Source of the DNA: Acinetobacter sp.
Lineage (GTDB): Bacteria > Pseudomonadota > Gammaproteobacteria > Pseudomonadales > Moraxellaceae
NCBI GenBank assembly: GCA_030152275.1
Contig: JASLHF010000214.1
Coordinates: forward strand, 1-8,536
DNA length: 8,536 bases
Direction of reading: 5' to 3'
Shown here: piece after piece, positions 7,289 through 8,536 of the stretch
How the letters are laid out: each line of letters begins with the position of its first letter
Numbering within the stretch: the stretch's first letter is position 1
Position numbers and translations under genes: made by a program
Notes under the pieces: model-generated
What the model was told of the DNA's origin: nothing
Databases searched by the model: none
The model's input: only the letters and a program-made list of their open reading frames with translations

Positions 7289-7411
7289 TGCATATTAAAT
7301 GGCATAGACCAATCGTCTGTAAAATGCATTTCTGCAGCATCTCTGCCTGCGCAATTTTGCAATTTTATCCCAAGCAGCGCAGCCGAATGATTTTGCCTAG
7401 CCTGCACGCGC

Positions 7412-7440
7412 TTTGCAGACCAGCAGAATAAGGCTACACT
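7412..7440 (+). promoter_or_regulatory. Candidate sigma70 promoter for ygfA
   Basis: TTTGCA (7412-7417, 4/6) and TACACT (7435-7440, 4/6) are spaced by 17 bp and would start transcription about 29 nt before the ATG at 7476. The element sits within an inverted repeat TAGCCT (7398-7403)/AGGCTA (7431-7436), which could affect protein binding. Both hexamers are weak, so this is tentative. Confidence 0.3.
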
Positions 7441-7475
7441 GTCATAAAATCATTTAATTACAGTTACACAGTTTA

Positions 7476-8078
7476 ATGCCCCAAATGCGCATGCCTCCAG
7501 ACCTTCAGCAGCTTCGGCGCCAGCTGCGCAAACAGCGGCGCAGCCTCAATACATTTCAGCAAAAACAATCGGAACAGCAGGTTTTAAACCGTATCATCCG
7601 CTTAGCGCATTTTCAGCGCGCACAGCATATCGGCATTTATTTGCACGCGTTTGGTGAAGTGCATACACGCAAACTGATCGAATACTGTTTTCAGCACGGC
7701 AAAACCGTGTATTTGCCTATGATCTGCAGCATGAATCAGCGCCTGCATTGGGTCAGCATTTCAAAGCATCAGTACCGCAGCAAACGCGTTTCACACCATC
7801 CGCTAGGCATGAAAGAACCGATGGCTGCCCGCGGCATGCATGTATCAAAACTGGATCTGCTGATTATGCCTTTACTGGCTTGTGACCGTTGTGGCACCAG
7901 AATCGGAATGGGCGGCGGTTTTTATGACAAAACACTGGCCGATGCGCCCCATAAGCCTTACCGTTTGGGACTGGCGCATGATTTTCAGCTGGTGCAGGAT
8001 ATTTTGCCGCGCCAAGCGTGGGATCAACCTTTGGATGCGCTGCTGACCCCGCACCGCTATGTGCGCTTTTTACGCTGA
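7476..8078 (+). CDS. ygfA: 5-formyltetrahydrofolate cyclo-ligase (5,10-methenyl-THF synthetase)
   Basis: Cytosolic folate enzyme converting 5-formyl-THF and ATP to 5,10-methenyl-THF, ADP and phosphate; it recycles a storage or inhibitory folate into one-carbon metabolism. The 200-aa length is normal. Family marks are the basic N-terminal helix (LRRQLRKQRRSL, 13-24), HAFGEVHT (57-64; E61 is the expected folate-site glutamate), YLPM (79-82), IMPLLACD (130-137) and the nucleotide-binding loop GMGGGFYDKTL (144-154), plus AHDFQLV and LLTPHR near the C-terminus. The order matches E. coli YgfA (also called fau). ATG 7476 is used, but ATGs at codons 4 and 6 are equally possible because none has a clear Shine-Dalgarno sequence and all precede the conserved helix. 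In many gammaproteobacteria this gene follows 6S RNA, but I could not recognise 6S RNA in the leader here. lon follows in the same direction after 159 nt, with no obvious terminator between. Confidence 0.95.
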   Translation: MPQMRMPPDLQQLRRQLRKQRRSLNTFQQKQSEQQVLNRIIRLAHFQRAQHIGIYLHAFGEVHTRKLIEYCFQHGKTVYLPMICSMNQRLHWVSISKHQYRSKRVSHHPLGMKEPMAARGMHVSKLDLLIMPLLACDRCGTRIGMGGGFYDKTLADAPHKPYRLGLAHDFQLVQDILPRQAWDQPLDALLTPHRYVRFLR

Positions 8079-8167
8079 ATGACCAACAAAATTGATCTTT
8101 TTGACAGCTCTGACTGCTTTAAAATCACATATTTAGTCATTTTTAATACAATTTATTTAGCCTTGCC

Positions 8168-8199
8168 CTTGTAATTTAAAAAATACCCATCACTATAAA
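8168..8199 (+). promoter_or_regulatory. Candidate lon promoter with overlapping sigma32-like and sigma70-like elements
   Basis: CTTGTAA (8168-8174), 11 bp, then CCCATCAC (from 8186) resembles a heat-shock sigma32 promoter (roughly CTTGAAA and CCCCATNT). Overlapping it, TTGTAA (8169-8174), 19 bp, then TATAAA (8194-8199) resembles a sigma70 promoter with a long spacer. lon is a heat-shock gene in E. coli, which makes the sigma32 reading reasonable, but neither match is strong. Confidence 0.35.
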
Positions 8200-8237
8200 A
8201 AACATGGCAACACCGTTGTCACTCATTAGGAGTGCCC

Positions 8238-8536
8238 ATGTCTGAAATTATTATGAATCAAGAAACCTTAGAGCCTCAGGTTCCAAGTGTATTACCGCTT
8301 TTAGCGCTGCGTGATGTGGTGGTTTATCCGCATATGCAAATTGCGCTATTTGTGGGTCGTGAAAAATCGATCAATGCAGTGGACGTGGCTCGTAACAGTG
8401 ACAATTTAGTATTTGTAGTTGCGCAAAAAGATTCGCTTACAGAAGAAATTGATCACGACAATTTATATCAATATGGTACTGTCGCTAAGATTGTACAAGT
8501 TGTGAATCATGAGAATGATGAAAACTGCATAAAAGT
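8238..8536 (+). CDS. lon: ATP-dependent protease Lon, N-terminal part (cut by window end)
   Basis: Start of the cytosolic AAA+ serine protease that degrades misfolded and regulatory proteins. Only 99 complete codons are present, covering part of the N-terminal substrate-recognition (LAN) domain; the ATPase and Ser-Lys protease domains lie beyond the window. LPLLALRDVVVYPHM, FVGREKSI, VVAQKD and YGTVAKIVQV follow the same order as in E. coli Lon (LPLRDVVVYPHM, LFVGREKSI, VAQK, GTVASILQ). AGGAG (8229-8233) lies 4 nt before ATG 8238, a good ribosome site. A short extra leader (about 10 residues) precedes the conserved start compared with E. coli. The frame is intact to the window edge. Confidence 0.97.
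   Translation, partial: MSEIIMNQETLEPQVPSVLPLLALRDVVVYPHMQIALFVGREKSINAVDVARNSDNLVFVVAQKDSLTEEIDHDNLYQYGTVAKIVQVVNHENDENCIK

Larger units (their letters stand above)
6598..7475. other. 878-nt divergent intergenic region without a convincing gene
   Basis: Lies between the divergent NfrA-like operon and ygfA. The left part (6598-7060) is A/T-rich and holds the candidate promoter for the - strand operon. The right part (about 7061-7475) is less A/T-rich and has several short inverted repeats and a candidate ygfA promoter. Open frames here are short, start with TTG or lack ribosome sites, have unremarkable codon use and encode nothing recognisable. I see no tRNA, no insertion-sequence ends and no clear small-RNA terminator. 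It could hold an unrecognised small RNA or the remains of a lost gene. Confidence 0.6.

Noticed and set aside
7186..7407. 73-codon open frame on the - strand
   Set aside because: The composition is rich in Arg, His, Cys and Gln with no recognisable motif, it overlaps the inverted repeats, and it has no ribosome site.
7061..7475. 6S RNA (ssrS) upstream of ygfA
   Set aside because: Expected from gene order, but I could not find the long terminal helix or central bubble pairing; kept only as a question for a covariance-model search.
8079..8120. Possible terminator after ygfA (AAAA/TTTT around TTGATC)
   Set aside because: The stem would be almost only A-U pairs with no G/C core, too weak to call.

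Overview
The window looks like chromosomal DNA from a gammaproteobacterium of the Moraxellaceae, most probably Acinetobacter. This is an inference from moderate-to-low GC, A/T-rich intergenic spacers, a 5-formyltetrahydrofolate cyclo-ligase gene just upstream of a proteobacterial-type lon, and general protein character. The species cannot be fixed from the sequence. No tRNA, rRNA, CRISPR array, insertion sequence or integrase gene is visible.

Left part (1-3979, + strand): a tightly packed three-gene operon with 1-nt and 20-nt overlaps. It encodes a processive family 2 glycosyltransferase with DAD and QxxRW signatures, a BcsB-like periplasmic protein with a signal peptide and C-terminal membrane anchor, and a signal-anchored protein that reads like a glycoside-hydrolase-type barrel. 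A perfect 18-bp inverted repeat at 4011-4048, with A8 and T8 tracts, is a probable two-way terminator between this operon and the convergent one.

Middle part (4238-6597, - strand): a two-gene operon transcribed toward the first. Its promoter-proximal gene encodes an outer-membrane protein with N-terminal TPR helices and a beta-barrel resembling the C-terminal domain of phage N4 receptor NfrA. Two nucleotides later comes wecB, a non-hydrolysing UDP-GlcNAc 2-epimerase that makes UDP-ManNAc.

The five genes form a plausible complete polysaccharide synthesis and export machine. WecB would supply UDP-ManNAc, the glycosyltransferase would polymerise and translocate, the BcsB-like and hydrolase-like proteins would work in the periplasm, and the TPR/barrel protein would be the outer-membrane exit. 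The parts recall E. coli NfrA/NfrB/WecB (the N4 glycan receptor system), but with a BcsB-type partner and no PilZ or MshEN c-di-GMP receptor domain on the glycosyltransferase. This is the main discovery candidate here.

Right part (6598-8536): an 878-nt divergent spacer with no convincing gene but several inverted repeats and promoter-like sites, then ygfA (5-formyltetrahydrofolate cyclo-ligase) and, after 159 nt, the first 99 codons of lon, cut by the window edge. These two are housekeeping genes and appear unrelated to the polysaccharide locus.
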